Positions 54,771 through 64,000 of a stretch of DNA of 64,000 nucleotides are shown in pieces. The stretch's first letter is position 1, and the number at the start of each line of letters is the position of its first letter. Source of the DNA: Pseudooceanicola spongiae (GTDB lineage Bacteria; Pseudomonadota; Alphaproteobacteria; Rhodobacterales; Rhodobacteraceae); assembly GCF_014899185.1 (NCBI RefSeq), contig NZ_CP045201.1, forward strand, positions 294,501 through 358,500. The letters are read 5' to 3'. Under the pieces are notes generated by a model that worked only from the letters and a program-made list of their open reading frames with translations, did no database searches and was not told the origin of the DNA. The translations under genes were made by a program, and so were the position numbers.

Positions 54771-55700
54771 ATGCCCGAAGACTCAATTCCCGGCCTCCAT
54801 CACGTCACCTCGATCTGTGGCGCGCCGCAGGCCAACCTCGATTTCTATGGCGGCTGTCTGGGGCAGAGGCTGGTGAAGAAGACGGTCAACTTTGACGCCC
54901 CCGACACCTATCATCTGTATTATGGCGATACCGGCGGCGCGCCCGGCTCGATCATGACCTTCTTTCCCTTCGTGAACGCAGGTCCGGGGCGCGCCGGGCC
55001 CGGTATGGCCAGCGCCGTGGCCTATGCCGTGCCGCCCGCCGCCTTTGACGGATGGATGGAAAAGCTGGCGCTGGAGGCTGTGGATTTCGCGGGTCCAGTT
55101 GAGCGGTTCGGCCAGCGGATGATCGTGCTGGCCGATCCCGACGGCGCCCCGGTCGAGCTGATCGAGCGCGAAGGTTCGCGCGGCGAGGCGCTGGATGGGT
55201 TTCATTCGGTGACGCTGTGGGAGAAGGCCCCGGAGGTGACGGCGCGGCTGCTGACGGATCATTTCGGCTACGCCGAGGTCGGCTCGGTGACCGAGGGCGG
55301 GATCGCGCGGCTGCGGCTGCAGGCGCAGGGCGGCGGGCGCGGCTCGATCCTCGATATCATCCGCTCGGACGCGCCGACGATTGCGCGCAGCGGCGCGGGG
55401 ACGATCCATCACGTCGCCTTTCGCGCGGAAACTGACGAGGTGCAGCAGGTCTGGCATGACAGGCTGGCGACGGCGGGGTTCGATGTGACGCCGGTGATCG
55501 ACCGGCAGTATTTCAATGCGATCTACTTTCACGAACCCGGCGGCGTGCTGTTCGAGATTGCAACTGATCCGCCCGGTTTCGCCAATGATGAGCCGGCCGA
55601 GACGATGGGGCAGGCGCTGATGCTGCCGCCGCAATATGAAATGATGCGGGCGCAGATCGAACGGGTGCTGCCTGAGCTGAAACTGAGGCCGGTTGCATGA
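54771..55700 (+). CDS. VOC-family ring-cleaving dioxygenase (MhqO-like)
   Basis: The 309-residue protein has two VOC halves: GLHHVTSICGAPQANLDFYGGCLGQRL (residues 8-34) and FHSVTLWEKAPEVTARLLTDHFGY, with metal-ligand candidates His, His and Glu in HHVTS, IHHVAFR and VLFEIATD. This is the pattern of ring-cleaving extradiol dioxygenase MhqO/LinE-like proteins. ATG 54771 follows GGAGAAG. It overlaps the hydrolase gene by 4 bp; the pair resembles B. subtilis mhqO-mhqD of quinone detoxification. Confidence 0.8.
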   Translation: MPEDSIPGLHHVTSICGAPQANLDFYGGCLGQRLVKKTVNFDAPDTYHLYYGDTGGAPGSIMTFFPFVNAGPGRAGPGMASAVAYAVPPAAFDGWMEKLALEAVDFAGPVERFGQRMIVLADPDGAPVELIEREGSRGEALDGFHSVTLWEKAPEVTARLLTDHFGYAEVGSVTEGGIARLRLQAQGGGRGSILDIIRSDAPTIARSGAGTIHHVAFRAETDEVQQVWHDRLATAGFDVTPVIDRQYFNAIYFHEPGGVLFEIATDPPGFANDEPAETMGQALMLPPQYEMMRAQIERVLPELKLRPVA

Positions 55701-56359
55701 GCCCGGCTCTGCGATGGGGCGGCGCGCCTGTGGCGCGGGCGCGCGCCGGGCTGGTGGTGCTGCACGGGCGGGGCGGGTCCGCGGGGGACATGCTGTCTCT
55801 GGCCGAGGGGCTGGGCCTGCCCGATGTCGCTGTCGCCGCGCCCGAGGCTGCGGGGCGGTCGTGGTGGCCGACCAGCTTTCTCGCCCCGATGAACGAGCTT
55901 GCCAGCTGGCTCGACGGGGCGCTGAGCGCGGTCGACGCGGCGATCGACAGCCTGCAGGCGGAGGGGCTGGCGCGCAGTGCGATCAGCCTGTGCGGGTTCA
56001 GTCAGGGGGCCTGTCTGGCGCTGGAATATGCCGCGCGCTCAGGTGCCGGGCTGTCGGCGGTCTTTGGCTTTTCCGGGGCGCTGGTCGGCACGGGCGACGC
56101 GCCCGGAGCGGCGCAGGAGGCGCTGTACGGACATAGCCCGAAGCGCTTTGACTATGCGCCGAGGATCGAGGAGCTGGTGATCGACATGAGCTGTCACGAG
56201 CGCGATCCGCATATCCCGCTGTCGCGGTTCGAGGAGAGCGCGGTGATCCTGCGCCGTCTTGGGGCCTGTGTGACGCGCCGGGTCTATCCCGGCGCGGGGC
56301 ATGGCATTCTGGACGCCGATATCACTGCTTTGCGGGCACATCTGAACCAGCCCGCCTGA
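55697..56359 (+). CDS. Alpha/beta hydrolase, phospholipase/carboxylesterase family (MhqD-like)
   Basis: The 220-residue hydrolase has LVVLHGRGGSAGDML, nucleophile elbow SLCGFSQGACLALEY with Ser near 99, acid in CHERDPHIPLSRFE and His in PGAGHGILDAD. It belongs to the YpfH/MhqD group of carboxylesterases. Its start overlaps the dioxygenase stop, so they act in one pathway, probably degradation or detoxification of aromatic quinols. The natural substrate is unknown. Confidence 0.8.
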   Translation: MSPALRWGGAPVARARAGLVVLHGRGGSAGDMLSLAEGLGLPDVAVAAPEAAGRSWWPTSFLAPMNELASWLDGALSAVDAAIDSLQAEGLARSAISLCGFSQGACLALEYAARSGAGLSAVFGFSGALVGTGDAPGAAQEALYGHSPKRFDYAPRIEELVIDMSCHERDPHIPLSRFEESAVILRRLGACVTRRVYPGAGHGILDADITALRAHLNQPA

Positions 56360-56386
56360 GGGTGTGAGCGGTGGCGAGGGGCTGGC

Positions 56387-57574
56387 TCAGCTCCTCGCGC
56401 CACGTTGCATCAGGATTGCGGCGGCCCCGAGGGCCATGCCGATGGCGCAGATCGCCCACCAGCCCGCGTGGCTCCAGGCGAGGGTTGCCAGTGCCGAACC
56501 GGCGGCGCCGCCAAAGAACATCGTGCCCATGAACAGCGTGTTGATGCGCGAGCGGGCCTCGGGGCGCAGCGCGAAGATGATGTGCTGGTTCGACACCAGC
56601 GCCGCCTGCATTGCCACGTCGAGCAGCACCGTACCGACCGCCAGACCGGCCAGCGTCGGCCAGCCCCAGAACACGGCGAAGGACACGACGCTGAGGCAGC
56701 AGCCAAGGAAGATCACGCCCTGCGGGCCGCGCGTGTCGGCCAGCTTGCCCGCGACGGGGGCGGCCAGAATGCCGGCGGCGCCGATGATGCCGAACAGACC
56801 GGCGGTGCCCGCGCCCAGGCCGAACTGGGCATTCAGCCGGAAGGCCAGGATCGTCCAGAAGGCGGTAAAGGCGGCAAACAGCAGCGATTGCGTATAGGCG
56901 GCGCGGCGCAGGGCAGGCAGGTCGCGCCAGAGCTGCGCGAGAGAGCCGAGCGCCGAGGCCCAGCTGAGATCGGTGTCGGGTTTATGGCGCGGCAGTCGCC
57001 AGGCCATGATGCCGCCTGCAGCCAGCGACAGCGGTGCGGCGAGCCAGAACATCTCGCGCCAGCCGCCATGGGTGGCGACGAAACCCGCCAGCGTCCGGCT
57101 GAGCAGGATGCCGCAGAGCAGGCCCGACATCACCATGCCGACAGCGGCACCGCGTCGCTCGGGCGCGGCGAGCTGCGCGGCGTAGGGCACGATCAGCTGC
57201 GCGGCCGTGGCGAACAACCCGATCAGCGCCGAGGCGAGCAGAAGGACGGCGGTGCCGGGGGCCGCAGCCGTCAGCGCCAGCGCGGCCGCGAGGGCGATGA
57301 ACTGCGCCACGATCAGGGCGCGGCGTTCGACCAGATCGCCCAGCGGCACCAGCAGGAACAGGCCCGCCGCATAGCCAAGCTGGGTGAAGGTCGGCACCAG
57401 ACCGGCGGCGCTGCCGCCAAGGTCGGCCTCCATCAGCGCCAGCATCGGCTGGTTGTAGTAGATATTGGCGACGGCGATCCCGGCGGCGGCGGCCATGGCA
57501 AAGGTCAGGGCGCGCGACAGGGTGGGTGCAGCGGCCGGTGTTGCTGTGCCGCTGGGGGGCGTGGTCTGGTGCAT
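56387..57574 (-). CDS. MFS transporter
   Basis: The 395-residue protein has about 12 membrane helices. N-terminal text [49 protein letters not shown] includes the MFS loop 2-3 motif (GDLVERR). It is of the DHA1/YnfM-like exporter type. ATG 57574 is chosen from family length. It is convergent with the hydrolase pair and may export the compound they handle; that link is only positional. Confidence 0.88.
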   Translation of the reverse strand: MHQTTPPSGTATPAAAPTLSRALTFAMAAAAGIAVANIYYNQPMLALMEADLGGSAAGLVPTFTQLGYAAGLFLLVPLGDLVERRALIVAQFIALAAALALTAAAPGTAVLLLASALIGLFATAAQLIVPYAAQLAAPERRGAAVGMVMSGLLCGILLSRTLAGFVATHGGWREMFWLAAPLSLAAGGIMAWRLPRHKPDTDLSWASALGSLAQLWRDLPALRRAAYTQSLLFAAFTAFWTILAFRLNAQFGLGAGTAGLFGIIGAAGILAAPVAGKLADTRGPQGVIFLGCCLSVVSFAVFWGWPTLAGLAVGTVLLDVAMQAALVSNQHIIFALRPEARSRINTLFMGTMFFGGAAGSALATLAWSHAGWWAICAIGMALGAAAILMQRGARS

Positions 57575-57686
57575 CAGGATCTCCGGAGCAGTCGTGCCGC
57601 GTGAACGGGCGGGGACGTGGGTGCCATACCGCCCGGCGCTTGCCTGTGTCGAGGGCGCATGGGCGCATAGCGGGTGTGAGGTCTGC

Positions 57687-59402
57687 TCAAAGCGCGCGGG
57701 AGCGCTGTGGCGCGGCCTCGGCTGCCGCAGAATGGCGCAGCGGCGACCAGTCTGGTGGGGCGGGAAGCGGCGGCGGGGCGAGGCCCGCAAAGGCGCCGCT
57801 GGCATGGACGGGGGTGCCGGAGAGCAGCGTCAGGACCGAGGTGATGCCGCTGATCTCGGCCTCGGGGACGCCGAAGTAGTCGGCGCTGAGCAGGGCGAGG
57901 TCGGCCAGCTGGCCCGCCTTGATCTGTCCCTTCCTGCCGGTCTCGCAGGAAAACCGGGCGCTGCCCTCGGTCCACAGGCGCAGCGCCTCGGTGCGGGTCA
58001 GCCGGTTGCGCGCGGGTGTCACGACGCTGCCGCCGACGGTGCGGCCGCTGACCAGCCAGGACAGCGCGGTCCAGGGGTTGCAGGAGGCCACGCGGCTGCC
58101 GTCACTGCCCGCGCCGACGGGCACGCCCGCGTCCAGCATCCGGCGGATCGGCGGTGTCGCCCCGGCGGCACGCGCGCCGTAGCGGTCGAGGAAATCCTCG
58201 CCCTGAAACGCCATACGGTGCTGTATGGTAATGCCCCCGCCGAGGGCCGCGACACGTTCGATGCTGCGCTGGCTGATGGTTTCGGTATGTGCGAGGCTCC
58301 AGTGCAAACCGTCGAGGGGGATCTCGCGTGCCACCGCTTCGATCACGTCGAGGATGCGGGTGATCGTTTCCTCGTAGGTCGCATGCAGGCGAAACGGCCA
58401 GCGGCGGGAGACGAGGGCGCGCAGGACCACCGCAAGCTCGGCCTCCATGGTATGGGGCAGCTCGGGGCGGGCGCAGGAGAAATCCTCGAAATCCAGCGCA
58501 GAGTGGACCAGAATGTCACCCGCGCCATTCAGCCGGAGAAGGTCGTCGCCCTGATCGGGGGCGTCGGTTGCGCTCCAGCGGATGAGCTCGGCAGCTTCGC
58601 CGCGTGGGGTCTGCGGCGAGAGGATGCAGGCGACGCGCAGGCTGAGCAGGCCTTGGGCGTGCAGATCGCGTATCACGTTGTAATCGCGCGGATAGCTTTG
58701 CCCGATGCCGCCGGCGTCGATCACGCTGGTGACGCCGAGGCGGTTGAGGTCACGCATGAAATGGCGGGTCGAGGTTTTCTGATCTTCGCCGCTTAGCTGC
58801 GGGCTGCGCGCCAGCGTGGCATCGAGGATCGCGGGGTTGGGCCGGGCGACCAGCAGGCCGGTGGGGGTTCCGTCCCGGTCGCGCTGGATCTCGCCGCCGG
58901 GCGGGTTCGGCGTGTCCTGATCATAGCCGACAGCGCGCAGGGCGGCGGCGTTCAGCAGGGCGCGGTCCTGCAGGTGCTGGATGTAGACCGGGGTCTCGGG
59001 GGCGGCGCAGTTGATTTCGTTGATCGTGGGAAGGCGCTTTTCGGCGAACTGGTGGCGGGTGAAACCGCCGGTGACGCGCACCCAGTGCGGCGCGGGCGTG
59101 CGCGCGGCCTGCGCCTTGAGGCGGCGCATCGCCTCGGAGAGGGTGGAGATGCCGTCCCAGCGCAGTTCCGTCGTGTAGCTGAGGCCGGTGCGGATGAAGT
59201 GGGTGTGGCTGTCGATCAGGCCGGGGATGGCGCGCCGCCCGCCGCAATCAATCACCTGAGCGTCGCGCGCGGCGGCGGCGCGCACATGGCTTTGGCTGCC
59301 CACGGCGAGAAAGCGCCCGTCACGGATGGCCAAAGCCTGTGCCAGAGGGGTCTGGCGGTCGAACGTGGTGATCCTTGCGTTGACGAGGAGGAGATCTGTC
59401 AT
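57687..59402 (-). CDS. Metal-dependent amidohydrolase (YtcJ-like)
   Basis: The 571-residue amidohydrolase has the N-terminal composite domain [33 protein letters not shown], the metal motif [15 protein letters not shown] near residue 62, later [10 protein letters not shown] and [15 protein letters not shown] with the last Asp. The YtcJ family hydrolyses amides or exoenzyme substrates of unknown type. It is upstream of a YcaC-like hydrolase and an alpha/beta hydrolase on the same strand, suggesting one catabolic unit. Confidence 0.88.
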   Translation of the reverse strand: MTDLLLVNARITTFDRQTPLAQALAIRDGRFLAVGSQSHVRAAAARDAQVIDCGGRRAIPGLIDSHTHFIRTGLSYTTELRWDGISTLSEAMRRLKAQAARTPAPHWVRVTGGFTRHQFAEKRLPTINEINCAAPETPVYIQHLQDRALLNAAALRAVGYDQDTPNPPGGEIQRDRDGTPTGLLVARPNPAILDATLARSPQLSGEDQKTSTRHFMRDLNRLGVTSVIDAGGIGQSYPRDYNVIRDLHAQGLLSLRVACILSPQTPRGEAAELIRWSATDAPDQGDDLLRLNGAGDILVHSALDFEDFSCARPELPHTMEAELAVVLRALVSRRWPFRLHATYEETITRILDVIEAVAREIPLDGLHWSLAHTETISQRSIERVAALGGGITIQHRMAFQGEDFLDRYGARAAGATPPIRRMLDAGVPVGAGSDGSRVASCNPWTALSWLVSGRTVGGSVVTPARNRLTRTEALRLWTEGSARFSCETGRKGQIKAGQLADLALLSADYFGVPEAEISGITSVLTLLSGTPVHASGAFAGLAPPPLPAPPDWSPLRHSAAAEAAPQRSRAL

Positions 59403-59524
59403 GAGGGCTGCTCCGGGCGAGGGGGATCTGCTGGGGCGCACCCGTCGCGAGAGGCTGGGGTGGGCCGGACGACAGGCCAGGGAAGGCGTGTCGTCCGGCG
59501 GTTCTGGGGGGACGGGGTATGAGG

Positions 59525-60187
59525 TTACTCGGCCGCGTGGCCTTCGGAGGCGTTGAACATCTGGCGGGCGTAGGCGATGCCGAGGCCGTAGCCGCCTGCG
59601 AATTTCTGCGCGATGCCGGTGGTCATGGCGTAGGTGTCGCTGCGGGCCCAGTCGCGCTGCATTTCCAGCAGGTACTGCACCGAGGTCATCGGCCGCGCGC
59701 CGGCCTGGATCATCCGGGTCATCGCCCGCTCATGCGCTTCAGTCGAGACATCGCCGCAGGCATCCGAGATCACGTAGACTTCAAAGCCCTGCTCCAGCGC
59801 CGAGAGCGCCGGGCCGACGATGCAGACCGAGGTCCACAGACCCGCCAGAACCACGCGCGGTTTGCCGATGGTGTTGACGGCGTCGATGACGGCAGCGTCC
59901 TCCCAGCAGTTCATCGAGGTGCGGTCGAGCAGGGGCTGGCCTGGGAAAGGCTCGGTCACTTCGTCGAACATCGGGCCGGAAAAGCTGGCGGCGGCGACGG
60001 TGGTCAGGATGGTCGGGGCGCCAAAGCCTGCGGCCGCAGCCGAGATCAGCGCGGCATTGGTGCGCAGCGACACCGGGTCGATCGAATTGGTTGCGAAGGC
60101 CATCTGGGATTGGAAGTCGATCAGGATCAGCGTGTGATCGGTCGGCGTCAGCAGGGCTTTGGCGGGGGTGGGGGTGGCTTTCGTCAT
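59525..60187 (-). CDS. Isochorismatase-like hydrolase (YcaC type)
   Basis: The 220-residue cysteine hydrolase has TLILIDFQSQMAFA (Asp near 24), a catalytic Cys in LAGLWTSVCIVGPAL near 122, and YVISDACGDVSTEAHERAM. ATG 60187 matches the family N-terminus. YcaC-like enzymes have no proven substrate. It lies between the amidohydrolase (59402) and the broken alpha/beta hydrolase. Confidence 0.88.
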   Translation of the reverse strand: MTKATPTPAKALLTPTDHTLILIDFQSQMAFATNSIDPVSLRTNAALISAAAAGFGAPTILTTVAAASFSGPMFDEVTEPFPGQPLLDRTSMNCWEDAAVIDAVNTIGKPRVVLAGLWTSVCIVGPALSALEQGFEVYVISDACGDVSTEAHERAMTRMIQAGARPMTSVQYLLEMQRDWARSDTYAMTTGIAQKFAGGYGLGIAYARQMFNASEGHAAE

Positions 60188-60246
60188 GATATGACCTTTG
60201 GTTTGGCGCATGTGGCCCCGGGGGGCCCATGCTGTGGGGAAAGAGG

Positions 60247-60284
60247 GGCCCCGCCCCGCGCGCAGTGGCGCACAGGGCGGGGCC
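60247..60284. terminator. GC-rich inverted repeat between hydrolase genes
   Basis: GGCCCCGCCC (60247-60256) pairs with GGGCGGGGCC (60275-60284). It lies in the gap between the alpha/beta hydrolase pseudogene and the YcaC-like gene on the minus strand. No T-tract follows, so it may be a terminator or a transcript-stability hairpin. Confidence 0.4.
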
Positions 60285-60302
60285 GGGACCGCATGGCTGA
60301 GA

Positions 60303-61257
60303 TCAGCTGCGCGCGAAGGCGAGGAGATCGGGGTTCAGCACATCGGGGTTGGTTTGGCACATGCCATGGGGCAGCCCGGGGTAGGTCTTGAGCGTGCCGT
60401 TGGGGACCAGTTTGATCGAAAGCTCGGCGGAATCCGCGATCGGCACGATCTGGTCAGCCTCGCCGTGCAGGATCAGCACGGGCAGGGTCATCGCCTTGAG
60501 ATCCTCGGTAAAGTCGGTTTCGGAGAAGGCGGAGATGCCGTCATAGTGGGCCAGCGCGCTGCCCATCATGCCCTGACGCCACCAGTTGTTGATCAGCCCC
60601 TGCGAGACCTTGGCGTCCGGCTGGTTGAAGCCGTAGAACGGGCCGGTCGGCACATCGACATAAAGTTGCGCGCGGTTGGTCGCGACACCGGCGCGGAACC
60701 CGTCGAACACCTCCATCGGCAGGCCGCCGGGGTTGGCGGCGGTCTTGAGCATGATCGGCGGCACGGCCGAGATCATCACGGCCTTGGCGGCGCGCCCCTT
60801 GGCATACTGCGCGACGTAGCGGCAGACTTCGCCGCCTCCGGTAGAATGGCCGATGTGGATCACGTTGCTGAGGTCCAGCGCCGTGACCACGGCATACGGC
60901 ATCGGCATCCTGACAGTAGGTGTCCATGTCGTTGCCGGTCGCCGTCTGGGACGAGCGGCCATGGCCGCGCCGGTCATGGGCGATGACGCGGTAGCCGTTC
61001 AGCAGAAAGAAGATCATCTGCGTGTCCCAGTCATCGGCACTGAGCGGCCAGCCGTGGTGGAACATGACGGGTTGCGCGTCGCGCGGGCCCCAGTCCTTGT
61101 AAAAAAGCTCGGTGCCGTCTTCGGTTGTAACGTAGCCCATGAACGCGTCTCCGGTTGGGGGTGTTTGGGCGGATGCGGCCGTGAGGCCGAAGGAGGGAAG
61201 GGTGGCAATGGCGCCGGCCATGACCGTGGCTGTGGCAACGAAGGTCCGGCGCGACAT
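60303..61257 (-). pseudogene. Tat-exported alpha/beta hydrolase broken by a 7-bp tandem duplication
   Basis: From ATG 61257 the frame encodes a Tat leader ([17 protein letters not shown]) and the N-terminal half of a chloroperoxidase-like hydrolase ([30 protein letters not shown], then [15 protein letters not shown]). After [14 protein letters not shown] the frame is wrong. The other half continues in a second frame: [27 protein letters not shown] with the nucleophile elbow GHSTGGG, Asp in LHGEADQIVP and His in GLPHGMCQT. ACGGCAT is duplicated at 60889-60902 and explains the +1 shift. A TTG at 61305 could give a longer leader. Confidence 0.85.
60889..60902. repeat. Tandem 7-bp duplication causing a frameshift
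   Basis: ACGGCAT occurs twice in a row. Deleting one copy restores the reading frame of the Tat-exported hydrolase through the [13 protein letters not shown] region typical of its family. Confidence 0.85.
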
Positions 61258-61738
61258 CTGCAGCTGAGGTGAGCGGGTGGGGTCCGAGGCGGGCGTTTGG
61301 GTCAAGGCGGCTCTCTCTCTTTTCAACGGTTTGAGGGGCAAATGCGGGCGCATCCGGGCGGCTGCGGCTGCGGGTCGGGTGGCAGGCTGGCCCGGATCAG
61401 CCGCAGGGGCCGGGCTGGGGCGCCGTCCTGTCCTGCGCATCGCATTGTGTGTGGGCCTTCGACCTCAGAGTGGCGGTTTTGCGCCGGATCCGGAACCGAC
61501 CAACGGTTTAGAGATCACCGACCAAAGGATTGCGGGCTCATACCTTGGTATCGTCGAGCGGCAGATGCGGGTGCGGGCCGCGCGGCGGGCTGAAATGCTG
61601 CACTGTCGCGTCGGGTGGTCTGAGGGAGCGCGAAAAACGCCGATCACCGGAGGAAAAGAATAGATGCGGCATCGTGATCGTGCGATTGCAAAAAGACTGA
61701 CGCGGCGCTGCGTCCTGTTGTGAGCACCGGAGTTTGGC

Positions 61739-64000
61739 GTGAAGCGAATGGCCCTCGCCCTGATGATCTGCAATCTGCTGTTCGCGGCGGCCGGTGCCGT
61801 GGCGCAGGTCGCGCCCGAGATTACGCAGGCGCAGGTCGCGCCGGAGGTCGCACAGGCGCAGGTCGCGCCAAAGGTCGCGCAGGCGCAGATTTCGCCGGAG
61901 CTGATCACTCTGCCGGTGGTCGACGGGCAGGGAATCCGGTTTTCCCGGCTGTCGACGTCGCAGGGTCTGTCGCAGACCCGCGTGGCGCAGATCGTTCAGG
62001 ATGATCAGGGCTTCATCTGGCTTGGCACGCAACACGGTCTGAACCGCTTTGACGGCTATGAATTTCGCATGCTGGTCCATGACACGCGCCAGCCCGAGAG
62101 CATTGGCGCGGTGTTCGTCACGGCGCTGTTCAAGGATCGCGACAACAAGATCTGGGTGGGCGGGGCGCAGACGCTGGACTGGCTGGACCCGGTCACCGAG
62201 GCAGTGCGCCATGTCTCGCTGGTCGAGGGGATACCGGGGGCGGATATCCCCACGGTGGTGCATATCGCGCAGGACAGCAGCGGCGCGATGTGGTTTGCCA
62301 CCGGATCGGGGCTGTTTCGCCGCGACCCGGTGAGCGAGGGCATCACCCGGTTTCAGCATGACCCGGCGGACCCCGGGAGCCTGCCGAGCAACGACGTGCG
62401 CTTCAGCGGGCAGGACAGTCGCGGTGATTTCTGGGTGGGCACGACCAGGGGGCTGGACCGCTTTGATCCGCTCAGCGGGCGGGTGACGCTGCACGTGCCG
62501 ATTGCCGATCCGGTGCAGATCACCTTTTTCGAGGACAGTCGGGGGCGGTTCTGGGTGCTGGGGGCCGCGGGCACCGGGCTGTCGCTGCTGGACCGCGACA
62601 CTGGCACGCTGACCCGCTACAGTTTTTATGAGGAGGCGCCGGATCCGAACAGCCTGACCGGCGTCATGGGCATGGTCGAGGACGACGCAGGCGCGCTCTG
62701 GATCGGGTCGCCCGGCCTCGGGCTGATGCGGATGGAGATGGCGGGGGGCGTGCCTCAGCTGGTGCATTATGCCAATTCGGCCTCGGATCCGGGCAGCATC
62801 GCCGAGGACAAGGTGATCACCCTGTTCAAGGACCGAGAGGGCAATATCTGGAGCGGGCATCATTCCGCCCCGCCCAGCCACTTCAACCCCAGGCGGCCCC
62901 TGTTCGAGACGTTTCGTCATGACGGCGGCAATCCCAACAGCCTCGTGACCGATTTCGTCAATGACATCTTCGAGGACAGCCGGGGCTATCTCTGGGTCGG
63001 GAACGACCTCGGCGCGAGCCGGATTGACCGGGCCAGCGGAGAGTACACGCGGTTCCGCGACGGGCTGAGCGGCAAGCCGATGGTGATCACCATCGCCGAG
63101 GACCGCAACGGTGCGATCTGGGTGGGCAGCTATGGCAATGGCATCGCGCGGCTGGACCAGAACAGCGGGCAGTTCACAACCTACACCCACGATCCCGCAG
63201 ACCCTGCGAGCCTTGCCAACAATCAGGTACATCGCCTGCTGGTGAGCCGCGATGGCACGCTCTGGGCCGGCACCGAAGACGGGCTGAGCCGCTTTGACGC
63301 CGCCACCGGCACCTTCACCACGTTCAAGGTGGACCCGCGCGATGCCCGCGCGCAGACCTATGTCTCGATGTCCGAGGCGGCGGATGGCACGCTGTGGCTG
63401 GGCACGCATTATTCCGGGCTGCACCACTTTGACCCCGCCACCGGCCAGATCGAGGTGTTTTCCGCCGATCCTTCGACGCCGGGGCGGCTGCGCGACAATA
63501 CGGTGCCAACGGTGCTGATCGGGCGCGACGGCATCGTCTGGGCGGGCACGCAGAGCGGTCTGGACCGCTTCGATCCGGCAACAGGGCAGTTCAGCGCCAT
63601 ACACGACAGTGCAGACGCGCCGGACCGCGCCATCGCCAAGATCCTTGAGGATCAGGACGGCACGCTCTGGGTCAGTACCAACAAGGGATTGCTCCACTAC
63701 GATCCGAGCGCCGGGACGGTGACCGAGTACCTCACCATCGTCGGGCTGAGCGGCAATGACTTTACCGGCTGGGGCAGCGGCTTTGCCAGCCCAAGCGGCG
63801 AGATGTTCTTTGGCGGCTATTCGGGCGGGGTTGCGTTTTTTCCGCAGCTTCTGGCCGACATGCAGCCAGCGATGCCGATCCAGCTGACCGAGGCCGACTT
63901 TCCCTTTCTGTCGGCGGGGGAGGTGGCCGCGCAGACGCAGGGCGTGCCGATCCGTGTCGCCAAAGCGCTGTCGCTGGATTACCGGGCCAACAGTCTGATC
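61739..64000 (+). CDS. Exported two-component-regulator-type beta-propeller protein (partial, runs off the window)
   Basis: From GTG 61739 (or ATG 61748) the frame is open for 754 codons to the window edge. After a signal peptide (MALALMICNLLFAAAGAVAQ) there is a short repeat QAQVAPE three to four times. Many Reg_prop propeller blades follow (VQDDQGFIWLGTQHGLNRFD, FKDRDNKIWVGG, EDSRGRFWVLG, EDDAGALWIGS, EDSRGYLWVGNDLGASRID, EDRNGAIWVGSYGNG, EDQDGTLWVSTNKGL). The GWGSGFASPSGEMFFGGYSGGVAFFP end leads to a Y_Y_Y domain. Such proteins usually continue to a membrane helix and a histidine kinase or GGDEF output, which is beyond the window. Confidence 0.85.
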   Translation, partial: MKRMALALMICNLLFAAAGAVAQVAPEITQAQVAPEVAQAQVAPKVAQAQISPELITLPVVDGQGIRFSRLSTSQGLSQTRVAQIVQDDQGFIWLGTQHGLNRFDGYEFRMLVHDTRQPESIGAVFVTALFKDRDNKIWVGGAQTLDWLDPVTEAVRHVSLVEGIPGADIPTVVHIAQDSSGAMWFATGSGLFRRDPVSEGITRFQHDPADPGSLPSNDVRFSGQDSRGDFWVGTTRGLDRFDPLSGRVTLHVPIADPVQITFFEDSRGRFWVLGAAGTGLSLLDRDTGTLTRYSFYEEAPDPNSLTGVMGMVEDDAGALWIGSPGLGLMRMEMAGGVPQLVHYANSASDPGSIAEDKVITLFKDREGNIWSGHHSAPPSHFNPRRPLFETFRHDGGNPNSLVTDFVNDIFEDSRGYLWVGNDLGASRIDRASGEYTRFRDGLSGKPMVITIAEDRNGAIWVGSYGNGIARLDQNSGQFTTYTHDPADPASLANNQVHRLLVSRDGTLWAGTEDGLSRFDAATGTFTTFKVDPRDARAQTYVSMSEAADGTLWLGTHYSGLHHFDPATGQIEVFSADPSTPGRLRDNTVPTVLIGRDGIVWAGTQSGLDRFDPATGQFSAIHDSADAPDRAIAKILEDQDGTLWVSTNKGLLHYDPSAGTVTEYLTIVGLSGNDFTGWGSGFASPSGEMFFGGYSGGVAFFPQLLADMQPAMPIQLTEADFPFLSAGEVAAQTQGVPIRVAKALSLDYRANSLI

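Noticed and set aside
61538..63697. 719-codon minus-strand open frame under the propeller gene
   Set aside because: The plus strand encodes clear propeller blades throughout. The antisense frame is a GC-bias shadow with a repetitive Arg/Asp-rich product.

Overview
The window looks like a chromosomal segment of a Rhodobacteraceae (roseobacter-group) alphaproteobacterium. The GC content is high, and the gene families match that group: CarD, 7Fe FdxA, an alphaproteobacterial SUV3/Mgs-type helicase, a phn C-P lyase locus with two phnM genes, sitABCD and thiCME. The IS5-type insertion sequence also belongs to a type common in that family. This placement rests on gene content and protein style, because no rRNA is present.

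Layout. 1-13 kb is mostly core: lysophospholipase-like hydrolase, SCP2 protein, TPR protein, helicase plus S4 protein, fdxA, carD, cobS/cobT (divergent), a Kef-type antiporter and a large GspL/PilM-PilP-like bitopic protein. 13-19 kb is an accessory patch: a GT8-like glycosyltransferase, a dead IS5-family element that carries three palindromic mini-insertions, a chemoreceptor, an IS481 fragment, and a broken and rearranged integrase just downstream of tRNA-Tyr. 19-25 kb returns to core: rlmB, a CoA-binding protein, and hisB-hisH / hisA-orf-hisF-hisE with a DUF2147 gene on the opposite strand. 25-29 kb has two cytoplasmic histidine kinases and two response regulators.

29-43 kb is a complete phosphonate uptake and C-P lyase locus. 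phnC-D-E1-E2 and a hexapeptide acyltransferase sit behind a Pho box. A second phnM and the GntR regulator phnF are divergent from phnG-H-I-J-K-L-N-M. PhnP, which acts on the cyclic phosphate downstream of PhnJ, is not in the window. 43-49 kb holds rluE, a non-coding stretch with a TTTGCAAA array and 25 perfect GGGACT hexanucleotides, an AroE-like protein lacking catalytic residues, and a sitABCD metal transporter behind a palindromic operator. 49-54.5 kb is thiamine biosynthesis: thiC-thiM-thiE and, converging on it, nudix-thiD. Each unit is preceded by its own TPP riboswitch. 54.7-61.3 kb carries a ring-cleaving dioxygenase/carboxylesterase pair (mhqO/mhqD-like), an MFS exporter, an amidohydrolase, a YcaC-like hydrolase and a Tat-exported alpha/beta hydrolase broken by a 7-bp tandem duplication. 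The window ends inside a large beta-propeller sensor.

The most unusual structure is non-coding. It comprises 41-bp palindromic mini-elements inserted twice in one transposase with compensatory stem changes, two arrays of CGGTAT repeated exactly every 11 bp, a five-copy dispersed element that supplies the phnL leader, and the hexanucleotide and TTTGCAAA arrays.
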